Assembly (NCBI GenBank): GCA_965153455.1
Contig: OZ234497.1
Coordinates: 16,051,872-16,115,871 of the forward strand
DNA length: 64,000 bases
Source: Sphagnum compactum
Taxonomy: Eukaryota > Bryophyta > Sphagnopsida > Sphagnales
Direction: 5' to 3'
The position numbers and the translations under genes were made by a program. Shown in pieces: positions 24,994 through 35,784 of the stretch (its first letter is position 1; the number at the start of each line of letters is the position of its first letter). The notes below the pieces were generated by a model that made no database searches, was not told the origin of the DNA, and was given only the letters and a program-made list of their open reading frames with translations.

Positions 24994-26073
24994 CTTTTGC
25001 TTCTTCTCTTCTTCTTTGAGCTGCATGTGTTGAAGACTTTTCATCTTCTACAGTATCAGAGAAATAAAGAAAAGGTTTTCAGGTCTTTAAAACTGCAAAC
25101 TGATGCTGATCAATTTACTTGAAGGGGTTTTTTTGGGGGTGGCAAATATTTTGTTGTTTCTTTTGACTTGAAAACTCTGATATTTATTGACCTATTCACA
25201 GGAATGTTGATGACTTTTTCTTTTGTGAATTTGCAAAATTTTCACAAAATGTTGTATCAGGTAGTCAAAATTATAGGAGGATGCTTGACATTCTTTTTTA
25301 AAATCATATCTAATTTGTGATCAAATTTGAGAAAAAGCTTCTGTATGGATGATTGCCACTTTGGTACATCACAAAAATGAAAGAAAAAAAGCACACTCCT
25401 TAACTAACTAACTAACTAAGAAGCAATAATTATGTATGTGGAGTCTGTAGGCCTGTACGAATGTGCAGACACTCGCAGACACTCGTGCTCCCTTTGAGTT
25501 TAATATGATGCACTGAGGGAGGAGGTTGGAGGCGTTTGTGTTCCACTGGCACTCCTCTGACTTGATACAACAACCCAATTGTTAATGCTTGTGTTTAATA
25601 TTCTAGACAACAGCTCACGACTCCAAAGAAGGATTTGTTTGTTCAAAAAAGCTGCTCCCTGTCCCGTGAAGAAGCTGAATGCTCCTCTCTCCCTTTCAAC
25701 ATACTTGCAGTCTTCTAGCTCCATTGACCCGTTTGGTTTTGAGGCTCTATTATATACCCATCTGGCTGGCTGGCTGGCTGGCTGGCAAGTTAGACAAGAT
25801 TTTTAATTTTTCTGGGTAAGCAATCGACAAAAATGGGATCAAGAAGGAGCATCAAAAATTTTAATGTATTAATAATAAACCAAGGGACACACCTACCTAC
25901 CTCTCCCCACTTCTTTTGAGGAGAATTGGGACTGACCCACACATGGAGTTCTGGTTGAAAGTGGTTCAAATATCCACAAGTTGCTTCTATGCTCGTGCCC
26001 CAATCAGGCCAGTGTGGGGTCCTGGTTCAGATTTAATACAAGCTTGACAGTCCCAATGACGGTAGGAAACCTT

Positions 26074-26078
<5 letters not shown>

Positions 26079-26113
<35 letters not shown>

Positions 26114-26121
26114 AGAGAGAT
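26079..26121. repeat. (AG)n microsatellite
   Basis: About twenty AG units with one interruption near the middle. Confidence 0.9.
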
Positions 26122-26689
26122 GAATTGATATAAACAAATAAACAGTAAAACCCTAAACCACCATATTAGGGTTTAAGGTTTGTGGTGTGAAAGTTTGACT
26201 TGACTCTGCAAAAGAATATGGCTTTTCATCAGACATTGTAAGAGACACTTGGATGTGATAAAGAGCATCTGCAATGCACCAGTGCTCAGTATGTGATCTT
26301 GCACAGTAAAATTGGATGAAGACAAGTCAAAATGTGCCGGTTTGGCTCAGGAAAATGGGTTTCGGATCGGCAGAATTGCACAGATTGCGGTGGCTAGTTA
26401 AAAAGCGTTGCAACACTGTGCACCTGCAGAAAAAGGAGTGTATAAGTATGATCCGACTGCTTCTCAGTGTTTATGATTGGCCCATCATAATGATTCGTCC
26501 AGGTGGTTTGCTATTAGTAGTCCCCCACCTATTTGTTGTCCCAGCCAGTTTCAGTTTTATGGGTGGGGTTGCAAAAAAGTAAATAACTAAACTTGGATGT
26601 GAAAAATATTTTTGCAGGGTCACATATTGAGCACTCCTGGAGATGCTCTAACAGCACATATCTTATATATAAAGTACCTTGTCCGTGCG

Positions 26690-27035
26690 TGCGTCCAGGT
26701 CCTGACAGTGGAGGTCTTGAAACCCAGATCCCAACTGTCCGTCCGTGGAGGTCCTGAAACCCAGATCGGGACCCGCCTGTCCGTCCGTCTGGTCGAGGTC
26801 CTGAAACCTGCCTGGCTCCTCTTTTCCGGGTTTTCGTGAAACCCGGCAGTTCTGTGATTATGTGGATGAAATATTATACGTTTTGAGCTCAGAGTTCTGG
26901 ATGGGTGGTTATGAGGATGAGATATCATATATTTGTAGTTCCGTCCAATTAGGAGGAATGATTTGTGGATGAAATATTAAAGTTTTTGTAAGCTCCGTCC
27001 AATTAGGAGTTCTGGATGGATGATTATGCAGGTGA
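26690..27035 (+). repeat. Two adjoining tandem repeats, GC-rich then GATGAAA type
   Basis: 26700-26815 holds three imperfect copies of a ~40-50-bp GC-rich unit with cores GAGGTCCTGAAACC and CTGTCCGTCCGT. A perfect 8-bp-arm hairpin follows (CCGGGTTT at 26826-26833, AAACCCGG at 26839-26846). 26855-27035 holds copies of another unit with GTGGATGAAATATTA, TCCGTCCAATTAGGAG and GTTCTGGATGG. The GC-rich half contrasts sharply with the surrounding AT-rich DNA. Confidence 0.75.
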
Positions 27036-27464
27036 GTATGGGGACTCCCAGTTTTTTCCCAGTGCCGTGTCGTGCCTTGCAGGCACGGGAGCCCATATTA
27101 CATTAATGTCAAACTACCACTCACACTAAATATGTTGTACGTACTAATGGATGAAACCACAAAGTTGAGTTCATGAATATGTCACTCAAACTGACAAAGG
27201 AATCTTCTCTGAGGTGCATTGCATTCAAATACAAAGTGAAACATATTTGTCCTCGGAATGCTTTACATTTGCATTGACTGCATCCACTACTGAAATTGGA
27301 ACATGATTCTTGTATATGGAATCCTAAACCTATGTGATGGTTTTATCTGACATTAACAATTTGTTATTAGTTGTCCTTATAAAAATTCATGGCTGCAACC
27401 ACCACCCAGCATTTTGTTTTGCACCCCCTATAAGAAATATGCAGGCAACAAGGGATGCTATTTT

Positions 27465-27496
27465 TACCACCTACCTACCTACCTACCTACCTACCA
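27465..27496. repeat. (CTAC)n microsatellite
   Basis: About seven CTAC units. Related CTAC clusters recur nearby at 27545-27590, 27765-27790 and 28060-28135, so the motif is scattered over about 700 bp. Confidence 0.85.
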
Positions 27497-27817
27497 ACAA
27501 CCCACTTTCCTATACACTAACCATCAATCTTCATCTGCTCACATAATAATCACCTACCAACTGTCCTACTAGGTACCTACTACCTACAGGAGTTTTTCTT
27601 TTCAATACATGAGAATCTGAGTTACCAAGATGAAACTTGAGACAAACTATTAACTCACTTAGTCAGGTTGCATTTGCAACTGACTCTCGTCCAAACAGGC
27701 TTCCAGTGGATGGATGGCACACTTTGGTGATGGATGCTGTTGATTCACACCAACTAGCCATCCCCCTACCCACCTATCCACCTACTTACTAACCATGTAC
27801 AAGCATCTAGTTACTTA

Positions 27818-28042
27818 GGGTGTATTCACACTTGACGTTAAGTCATTGTAAAAGTAAAATTAAAATCTAGGTGGCATCCTAGGTGTCACCCAATGTTAAA
27901 TGGGTGATAACTTAATGTTTAAGTGAATGTTAGCATAACATAAAATGTTCATGGTAAGTAGGTGTAAGTCCTTAATGACTAGCATGGCATGGTGTTAGGG
28001 GACTCAACACTAGAGTCCCTAACACCAAATGTGAATGCACTT
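27818..28042. mobile_element. PIF/Harbinger-like MITE (225 bp)
   Basis: The left end begins GGGTGTATTCACACTTGACG and the right end reads as its imperfect inverted complement (CTAACACCAAATGTGAATGC then ACTT). The element is flanked on both sides by the trinucleotide TTA (27815-27817 and 28043-28045). A 3-bp TTA/TAA target duplication with G-rich termini is the hallmark of Tourist/PIF-Harbinger MITEs. No coding capacity. It sits inside a cluster of CTAC microsatellites. Confidence 0.68.
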
Positions 28043-28480
28043 TTAGTAGTCACCTATTGTCCTACCTACTTACTTACCTATCTACCAACATATAAGACCT
28101 ATTTGTGTCATGACTACTACCTACCTACTACCTATGCAAAAACCTCCATGAATTTCACTAGTGTAATTGAAGGCACTCTTATTTGACACCCATCCGCAAC
28201 CAAGCATTTTGAAAAGTGAAATGCTCATGTATGTGAGCAATCTGCGAGCGTTTCACATTTCCAAAATGCTCATATTAGTTTTCTTTACTTCTTATATACT
28301 TCTTATATACTTCTTATTTCCTAATATGAAACCCAAGACAAATATATACACTTGACCTCAGTTTCATCCCCATGAACCAGGAGTCATAACAGGCCTCCCA
28401 ATGGATGGATAGTGCACTGTTAGGAGGTGTGGCTGCTGGATGATTATCACTCTTTATCAGGCCCTTAAACCCTAAACCTC

Positions 28481-28737
28481 AAACCCTAATCATCATCATT
28501 ATCATCTCTGTTTCTCATCTTGCCAGAAAAATGGAAGCCCAAAACCCCAAAACCCTAATCATCATCATCTCTCCTCCTCCTCCTCCAGCCAGAAAAATCC
28601 AAGCCCAAAACCCAAAACTGTAATCGTCATCATCATCCTCCCTCTGCTCTTGCCACAAAAATCCAAGCACAAACCCTAATCATCATCATCATCATCATCA
28701 TCTCTCTCCTCTTGCCAGAACAATCCAAAACCCAAAT
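28481..28737 (+). repeat. Four-copy ~57-69-bp tandem repeat with ATC runs
   Basis: Each unit runs AAACCCTAATCATCATCATC, then a CT-rich piece, then TTGCCAGAAAAATCCAAGCC or a variant. AAACCCTAA resembles the plant telo-box. Copy 4 has the longest ATC run. It lies about 2.75 kb upstream of the receptor-kinase start, in what may be promoter or leader sequence. Confidence 0.8.
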
Positions 28738-29053
28738 CTCTAGAAGCAGAAGAAGAAGAAGAGAGCTTGCACTGTAAATCCTCATAGTCATCATGAGGTT
28801 AGTTTCACAACCCCAAGAAAACACTAAAAAAACCCAAAGGAAAATCAAGGAAAAAACAAGCACGAAAACTCATGTGCCTGTTGTATCATGCAAGTGGTGG
28901 AGAAGAAGAAAGGAGCCAGAGAATTGTTGTTGTTGTTGTGGGTGTTGCGAATGCCATGTGCATTGGCTATCTTCCTTACAAGAAGCTCAACAGCAACTCT
29001 CTCTCTCTCTCTCTCTCTCATTGTTGCATCTTTTGCAACTTCATAAGAGCTAG

Positions 29054-29161
29054 GTAAGTAGCAGCCTAGGCTACACTGGAAGTTGACAGCAATATGGAAT
29101 ATTATATCCAAGCTGCTGCTGCAGAGCTGCCCTGCACGCGGGGACTCTGACAGTTTTGCAG
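29054..29161 (+). other. Candidate 5'-leader intron of the receptor kinase gene
   Basis: A consensus donor (TAG|GTAAGTA at 29053/29054) and an acceptor preceded by T-rich sequence (GTTTTGCAG, ending 29161) bound 108 bp, a usual plant intron size. It is about 2.3 kb upstream of the coding start, so the assignment to this gene is inference. Confidence 0.3.
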
Positions 29162-30318
29162 GTCATCAGCAGCTTCCTTCATGATCCATCCTGTTTCCAC
29201 CGGCACCACGGAAGGGAAGGGACGCGTGTCCAGCAATTTTGGTTGCTTTGCTGCAAATCAGAACTTTTTTTCTGTTTTTTTTTTTTTGTTGGGGGTTCTT
29301 TCCAGTGCTCACTAGAAGAATCTTCTTGCATAGGTACCAAACTGTAGGTTCTTTTGTCTTTTGTCAAGTTCTTGATCTCTTGATCAACTCTGCAGTAGTC
29401 AGATCAGATTTGTGTGCGTGCACGCGGGGAATTTGAAAGAAGGACGAGAAAGAGAGAGAGCAAATGGGTACAAGTACTTCTGTGTGCAGTAGTCGAGAAA
29501 TTAGGTGAGAGAGCTCTGCATAAGGTTTTGCACAATTTTTTTCAGCTCATATACCTCTCAGATTTCTAAGTAGACCCAGAGATCGAAATGCTCATGGCAT
29601 GCTGTAGTTGCTATTGCAGGAGCAGCAGCATCGATGATCAGAGTCTTGATCAAGAAGAGAACGTCGTCTAGACCTTCAGACTTCACAGACTTGAAAGAGA
29701 AACGGTCATGGAAATTCTATATTTATACTATGCTGTACCAGCTGCTGCATGGTCGAGAGTGTACTAACTTGGAGAATGTAACTAGTCTTATCATCTGAAG
29801 AAATCGGCTTGCAGCATTTTCTCTCATTCAACTTTTGCTCCTCAAAACCAGCACAGGAGGATCAGGAGCTTCGGGGTACAGCTTGAGCTCACAGGGTTTG
29901 TTGATCTAGCTCCTTGTCGTCACGGGAGGCTGCAGACGCTGATCCACACAATTGGAACCCATAAAAGATGCACAGTTCCGTGAAGCTCTTGATCCTCAAG
30001 ATCAAGTGCTAATGCTCGTCGATGATAATAGTCATGTGCGCGGATTTGATCAAGAATACTGTTCCTGGTCGGAAGAATGAAGAAGACGATCTGTAGAGAG
30101 TCTAAGAACCCAGCTGCTGCAGGATCAGCTAGTAGCTAGCTAGCTAGCTAGCAAGCTGGTGCAAGCTCGAGATTTCTTAAGGTCCGAGAATTTGTGATCG
30201 CATGAGCAGGAGTGCAGCTGCAGATCTACTATGCAACTGATGCAAAAAACCTGAGCGCCACTGCAGAAACTCTTGGAGCAAACGTCACTCAACAACCCCA
30301 GCTGCAGATGTTCCAAAG

Positions 30319-31469
30319 GTAAATCTCTTTGGCTGAGGATTTGCATTTCTTACTCAAAGTTCCTAATTCCTTGGACCATGCAAACATTCTCGCATCGTGG
30401 TACGTCGAAGGCCGAGCAGATGAATGTTCCTCACGCAGATCATTTCTTCTTCTTTTTTCTGCCTGTCACAATCACAGAATGTATCAAGGCTCAAGAAATT
30501 GAGTTGTTTCTTGTTGTTGTTGTTGCTGCAGCTGCAGCAGCAGCAGCAATAATATACAAGAGATCACGACGTCGAGATCATCATCAACTCATTGGCGCCG
30601 CCACGATCCACGAGTCACCTGCACGACAATTCTACACATGAGGTCGAGAGATCATCAACTCTGCGACAGTCGAGAACTCTGAATTGTTGACGACAAGGAC
30701 GACCACGACCACGACCACGACATCTAGATCATAAGCTGATCATGGCAACAAACCAAAGATCGAGTAGGTCCGTGAGCATGGGTCCGCGAACATGAAACTA
30801 CTGTGGTACAATGCAGTGCACTACTGCTAGACTGCAAACATCTAGATCTTCATCAGCAGCAGCAGCAACAGTAGCTCGAGTCTTCTTCTTCTTCTTCTTA
30901 CTCGACGTAGAAGGAAGATTCATATGCAGCTAGCTAGCTGGCGAGAGAGAGAGAGAGAGAGAGAGCGCCAATCTTCTAGAAAAAGATTTAGGCTAGACTT
31001 GTTGTCGGGACTCGGCCGGGTTTCTACAGATTGTGAAGACGATGATAATCTCCAACAAAGCTCAACAAGATTGATCAACAGGCACTCAGCTGCTAGAAGC
31101 TGGTGCATGAGCTGCTGCGAGCATGCAGTGCACAAGTCCCGAGCTGTCGCCAGCAGCAGCCTGTCTAGAGCAACAATGCTACTGCAGGTTGTAACACGAG
31201 GAGGAGGAGAAGAAGAAAATTCTACAACACTTGACATCATCAACATCATCATGTACTCCTACTGCAGCAAATCTTTTACGAAATGGCCACGGTCACAGCA
31301 GATGTAAGAAGAAGATCGATCTTGTCTGCACTCTCGACTTCCAGCTCTAGAGTAATGTGTGTGTGTGTGTGTCTGTCTGTCCACTCTAGTGTGGACTCGT
31401 AGGAGTTCTTACAGATCATTGTTGGTCTGAACTCAAGAGTTCTAAGAGAGTTCGTGATCGATTCTGCAG
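30319..31469 (+). other. Candidate 5'-leader intron just before the receptor-kinase start
   Basis: Donor CAAAG|GTAAAT at 30318/30319 and acceptor GATTCTGCAG ending at 31469, leaving a 16-base leader before the ATG at 31486. If the segment were retained, many upstream ATGs would precede the kinase start, so splicing here would make sense. It contains GA, GCA and TG repeats. No transcript evidence. Confidence 0.3.
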
Positions 31470-31485
31470 GTTTGTTTCACAGACC

Positions 31486-34400
31486 ATGCTGTTGCTGATG
31501 CTACTGCTCGTGTCTGTGGAATTCTCGGAGGTTGTGAGAGGCCAGAGTACAAGCAGCAGCAGCAACAGCAGCTCAGATATGGCTGCTCTTTTGGCCTTCA
31601 AGAAAGAACTCACAGCTACTGGTGGTAGCAGCAGCAGCAGCAGCAGCAGCAGCTCAGGCACTCCAGAATCTGATCCACTGAGCAATTGGGTCCCCAGTGC
31701 TGCTGCTGCTTCATCTTCTTCTTCTTCACCATGCCAATGGACAGGAGTGGGATGTGATGCACAAGGCAGAGTAGTGAACATCTCGTTGCCAGGACAAAAC
31801 CTGATGGGCACCATATCTCCAGGACTTTGCTCCTTGTCCAGTCTGCAATACCTGAACCTCAGTGGCAACTTCTTGTCTGGAAACCTTCCATCCGAGATCG
31901 GCAACCTCTCAAACCTCCAGCAGCTGGATCTGAATTCCAATGGCAATTTGTCAGGAGCTTTGCTGCCACAGCTTTTCATCCTCACCAGTTTGAATTACCT
32001 GGATTTGAGCGACAATATGTTCTCTGGCAGCATTCCTGTAGAGCTTGGCAACTTGGTGAATCTGGTGACTTTGATCTTGGCTAACAACCAGCTCGATGGC
32101 GGTCTTCCTCAGCAAATTGGCAATCTCATGAAGCTTGAATACCTCGATTTGCATCAGAATTCTCTTACTGGTGGATCACCTTCTGAGCTCAACCAGATGG
32201 TGAATCTGCAGTACTTGGATTTCAGCAGCAATGAACTCACAGGTAGTCTTCCTGTAGTTGAAGCTCTGATACAATTGCAGCACATTGATTTTAGTTCCAA
32301 TGGATTCTCAGGTTCCATCTCCCCTGGTTTTGGTGCTGCGCTTGTCAATGTTTCCTTCTTGAACCTCAGCAACAATTCCTTGTCTGGAGAGATTCCTGTC
32401 CAGCTATGGAGCATGACAGGACTTACCCAGCTCGACCTCAGCATGAACCCATTGACTGGCACCATCCCAAACGAGATTGGCAATCTTGTCAATCTGCAGG
32501 AATTGTCTCTCGGAAACAGCCGTCTCAATGGTCCCATACCTCCACAGATTTCTCTTTGCACCAACTTGCAGAAGCTGGATCTGGGTGCTAGTGATTTCTC
32601 TGGTAGCATCCCAGACTCAATCGGCCAACTCCAGTTCTTGAACACTCTCAACTTGCCCAACATGCACATCAATGGCTCCATTCCTCCTTCTCTCGGCAAC
32701 TGCAGCAGCTTGGAGGTCTTGGACGTTGGACTCAATTATCTGAGTGGTCCAATCCCCAAGGAGCTTGCTCAGTTGCAGAACATGGTGTCCTTCATTGTGA
32801 ATCACAACCAACTGTCAGGTACCATACCCACATGGCTCAGCAAGTGGCAGTCTGTCTCCACTATCTCTCTCTCCAACAACCAGTTCACTGGCAGCATCCC
32901 TCCAGAGCTTGGCAACTGCTCCAACCTCAGGTACCTGTACATTGACAACAATCTGCTGTGGGGATCCATCCCCAGCGAGCTTTGCAATGCAGTGATGCTT
33001 GATACTCTGTGGCTCAATGCAAATCAGCTGTCAGGTGACATCTCCACCACCTTCTTGCGATGCAGTAACTTGACAGAAATCGATCTGTCCATCAACTCCT
33101 TGTCTGGTTGTGTACCTGCATATCTGGGTAGTAGTGCCCTTCTTCCCAAGCTCCTCACATTGTCACTTGGAAACAACAATTTCTCCTGTGCACTTCCAGA
33201 CGAGCTTTGGACCTCAAGCACCATCACTCAAATACAGCTCAACGACAATGGACTGACTGGGAGTTTGTCTCCTTTGCTGGGCAATCTGTCAGGTCTTGTG
33301 TACCTTGATCTTGACAACAACAACCTTGAGGGTGCCATTCCTCCTGAGATTGGCAACCTGTCTTCTCTCAGCTATTTCTCCATGAACAGCAATAGGTTAT
33401 CAGGTGAGATTCCTATTGAGCTTTGCAACTGTGTGCAACTTACAACACTGAACTTGGGGAACAACTCACTCTCTGGAGCGATTCCAAGTGAGATCGGGCA
33501 GCTCATCAACCTGGATTGTCTTGTGCTCTCATACAACAATCTGTCAGGTTCTATCCCTAGTCAGATCTCTGCTGACTTCCAGGTGGTGGCAATGCCTGTT
33601 GCTAGCTTTGTGCAGCACCATGGCACACTGGACTTGTCTTGGAACCATCTGTCAGGAAGCATTCCAGTGGAGATTAGTGATTGCGCAGTGCTGGTGGAGC
33701 TCATGCTCGCAGGCAATGAGCTCACCAATGCAATTCCACCTGAGCTAGCACGGCTTACCAACCTCACCACTTTGGACTTGTCGTGCAACCAGCTGAATGG
33801 CTCCATCCCTGCTGAGCTTGGACAGTCACAACACTTGCAAGGACTCAATCTTGCATACAACAATCTGACAGGATCAATACCAACAGAGTTTGGAGGGATG
33901 GTGAGCCTGGTGGAACTGAACTTGACAGGGAACAGACTCTCAGGCAGCATCCCAGAACAGCTTGGAAATCTAACAGGGCTTTCACACATGGATTTCAGTG
34001 ACAACGAGCTGAGCGGCGAGATCCCTGCTTTCCTCTCAAACCTTGTCTCTGTGGTTGGATTGTACCTGCAGGGAAACCATCTCAATGGCAGCATTGTAGG
34101 GCTCCTCTCAGACAGCACCGCATGGCACCAGATGCAGATGTTGAATCTAAGCCACAACCTGCTGTCGGGTGTGATTCCAAGCACCATTGGCAATCTCTCA
34201 GGTCTGTCATATCTCGATGTGCGAGGAAATGCTCTCGATGGAGCAATCCCTCTTGAGCTAGCTACTCTCAACCAGCTCTTATATTTGGATCTCTCAGCAA
34301 ACCTCCTGAGCGGTGTGTTTCCCCCAGATTTGTGCGAGCTTTTGCTGCTCAACTATCTCAACATCTCCGACAACATGTTGTCAGGACCTGTGCCCAACAC

Positions 34401-35784
34401 AGGGATTTGCTTGAATTTCAGTGCCTCATATTTCAGTGGGAATCCAGGCTTGTGTGGCAGTGCTGTTGGCAGCGCGTGTCCTCCAGCCGCATCCAAGGAG
34501 CCTGGAAGCAGCAGCAATTTTGTGGCTCCTCTGAGCAGAGGAGCTGTTTTAGGGATTGTACTGGGTTGCATGATTGCAGGCTTAAGTGTTGTGTTTGTTG
34601 GACTGCGGTTGCGGATGCTTCAGAAGCGGGAGGAGGAAGAGGCAAAAGACCTTGAGAAGGCAAAGCTCAATATGGTAATTGAGAAGGCACGTGCATGTAT
34701 GGAACTGAGCAGAATGTCAAAGGAGCCCTTGAGCATCAATGTAGCAATGTTTGAGCAACCTTTGCTGCGGCGACTCACGCTTGCAGATGTGTTACAAGCA
34801 ACAAATGGATTCTGCAAGACAAACATCATCGGAGATGGAGGCTTTGGCACTGTGTACAAAGCTGTGCTTCCTGATGGCCAGATTGTCGCCATCAAGAAGC
34901 TGGGTCACGCTCGTTCGCAAGGGACGCGAGAGTTTCTGGCAGAGATGGAAACTCTCGGAAAGGTGAAGCACAAAAATCTAGTACCTTTGTTGGGCTACTG
35001 TTCTTTTGGAGAAGAAAAGCTGTTGATCTATGAGTATCAAGTGAAAGGAAGCTTGGATCTGTGGCTTCGTAACCGTGCAGATGCGATTGAAGTTCTGGAC
35101 TGGCCCAAGCGATTCAAGATTGCAATGGGCTCTGCACGAGGACTGTGCTTCTTGCATCATGGTTTCATCCCACACATAATCCACCGTGACATGAAAGCCA
35201 GCAACATTCTGTTGGATGCAGAGTTTGAGCCTCGTGTCGCAGATTTTGGGCTTGCACGATTGATTAGTGCTTATGAGACACATGTGAGCACTGATATCGC
35301 AGGCACATTTGGTTACATTCCTCCTGAGTATGGACAAACTTGGAGATCCACAACTCGTGGAGATGTGTACAGCTATGGTGTGATTCTGCTGGAGTTGTTA
35401 ACTGGCAAGGAACCGACTGGATCTGACTTCAAGGATCAAGTCTCAAGCCTTGTCGAAGTTGACAATCTCGTCGGTTGGGTGCGACACAAGATTCTCAAAG
35501 GTGAAGCTCTGGATGTGCTTGATGCTCAAGTTGCAACTCAAGCTCCTTGGCGCCTTGATATGCTCAAATTGTTGCACATTGCCAATCTTTGCACTACTGA
35601 AGATCCTGCACAACGCCCCAACATGCTACAAGTTGTCAAATTCCTCAAAGATATCAAAGATTCCTCATCTTACCTCCAAGATTCCTCCCCCCAACATTCT
35701 TCAGCCCATCATCATCTCCAACAAGATTCCTCCCATCATCTCAAAGAAGATTCGGCATATGATCTCAAGTTCAATCCCCAATGA
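31486..35784 (+). CDS. EMS1-like: EMS1/EXS-like leucine-rich-repeat receptor kinase
   Basis: One uninterrupted frame of 1432 residues. A hydrophobic signal peptide (about 1-19) is followed by a Ser-rich stretch (44-57), the LRR cap with C83 and C90 in CQWTGVGC, and roughly 35 plant-type LRRs (about 92-975) broken near 692-714 by a short insert ending SFVQHHG, as in EMS1. A C-terminal cap pair follows (C990, C998), then a transmembrane helix (about 1020-1040) and a kinase domain (about 1110-1392). Kinase landmarks: glycine loop GDGGFGTVYK 1116-1125, K1137, HRD 1233-1235, DFG 1253-1255, and AGTFGYIPPEYGQ. It is therefore an RD kinase with all catalytic residues. The kinase closely resembles EMS1 of LRR-RLK subfamily X, relatives of BRI1 and PSKR; in Arabidopsis EMS1 binds the peptide TPD1 in anther development. 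That role cannot be assumed here. It is about 240 residues longer than EMS1 (about 1190), through extra LRRs, Ser runs and a His/Ser/Gln-rich tail (1395-1432). The start is the first ATG before the signal peptide. The lack of introns fits this family. Confidence 0.96.
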   Translation: MLLLMLLLVSVEFSEVVRGQSTSSSSNSSSDMAALLAFKKELTATGGSSSSSSSSSSGTPESDPLSNWVPSAAAASSSSSSPCQWTGVGCDAQGRVVNISLPGQNLMGTISPGLCSLSSLQYLNLSGNFLSGNLPSEIGNLSNLQQLDLNSNGNLSGALLPQLFILTSLNYLDLSDNMFSGSIPVELGNLVNLVTLILANNQLDGGLPQQIGNLMKLEYLDLHQNSLTGGSPSELNQMVNLQYLDFSSNELTGSLPVVEALIQLQHIDFSSNGFSGSISPGFGAALVNVSFLNLSNNSLSGEIPVQLWSMTGLTQLDLSMNPLTGTIPNEIGNLVNLQELSLGNSRLNGPIPPQISLCTNLQKLDLGASDFSGSIPDSIGQLQFLNTLNLPNMHINGSIPPSLGNCSSLEVLDVGLNYLSGPIPKELAQLQNMVSFIVNHNQLSGTIPTWLSKWQSVSTISLSNNQFTGSIPPELGNCSNLRYLYIDNNLLWGSIPSELCNAVMLDTLWLNANQLSGDISTTFLRCSNLTEIDLSINSLSGCVPAYLGSSALLPKLLTLSLGNNNFSCALPDELWTSSTITQIQLNDNGLTGSLSPLLGNLSGLVYLDLDNNNLEGAIPPEIGNLSSLSYFSMNSNRLSGEIPIELCNCVQLTTLNLGNNSLSGAIPSEIGQLINLDCLVLSYNNLSGSIPSQISADFQVVAMPVASFVQHHGTLDLSWNHLSGSIPVEISDCAVLVELMLAGNELTNAIPPELARLTNLTTLDLSCNQLNGSIPAELGQSQHLQGLNLAYNNLTGSIPTEFGGMVSLVELNLTGNRLSGSIPEQLGNLTGLSHMDFSDNELSGEIPAFLSNLVSVVGLYLQGNHLNGSIVGLLSDSTAWHQMQMLNLSHNLLSGVIPSTIGNLSGLSYLDVRGNALDGAIPLELATLNQLLYLDLSANLLSGVFPPDLCELLLLNYLNISDNMLSGPVPNTGICLNFSASYFSGNPGLCGSAVGSACPPAASKEPGSSSNFVAPLSRGAVLGIVLGCMIAGLSVVFVGLRLRMLQKREEEEAKDLEKAKLNMVIEKARACMELSRMSKEPLSINVAMFEQPLLRRLTLADVLQATNGFCKTNIIGDGGFGTVYKAVLPDGQIVAIKKLGHARSQGTREFLAEMETLGKVKHKNLVPLLGYCSFGEEKLLIYEYQVKGSLDLWLRNRADAIEVLDWPKRFKIAMGSARGLCFLHHGFIPHIIHRDMKASNILLDAEFEPRVADFGLARLISAYETHVSTDIAGTFGYIPPEYGQTWRSTTRGDVYSYGVILLELLTGKEPTGSDFKDQVSSLVEVDNLVGWVRHKILKGEALDVLDAQVATQAPWRLDMLKLLHIANLCTTEDPAQRPNMLQVVKFLKDIKDSSSYLQDSSPQHSSAHHHLQQDSSHHLKEDSAYDLKFNPQ

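Larger units (their letters stand above)
21691..26689. other. Gene-poor spacer
   Basis: No gene supported. Short frames (for example 22837-23040, 23791-24078, 24282-24551) have no recognisable domain, no splice logic and no codon bias. Simple repeats: TG run at about 24961-24991, GGCT run at about 25761-25788, AG run at about 26079-26121. Confidence 0.5.

Noticed and set aside
28793-29057. Cys-rich small frames just upstream of the receptor kinase
   Set aside because: Cys and Ser runs arise from TGT and CT microsatellites; no signal peptide or conserved spacing.
31416-31985. 189-codon minus-strand frame and other minus frames under the receptor kinase
   Set aside because: Antisense shadows of the LRR coding sequence; leucine and serine runs come from reading the repeat codons backwards.
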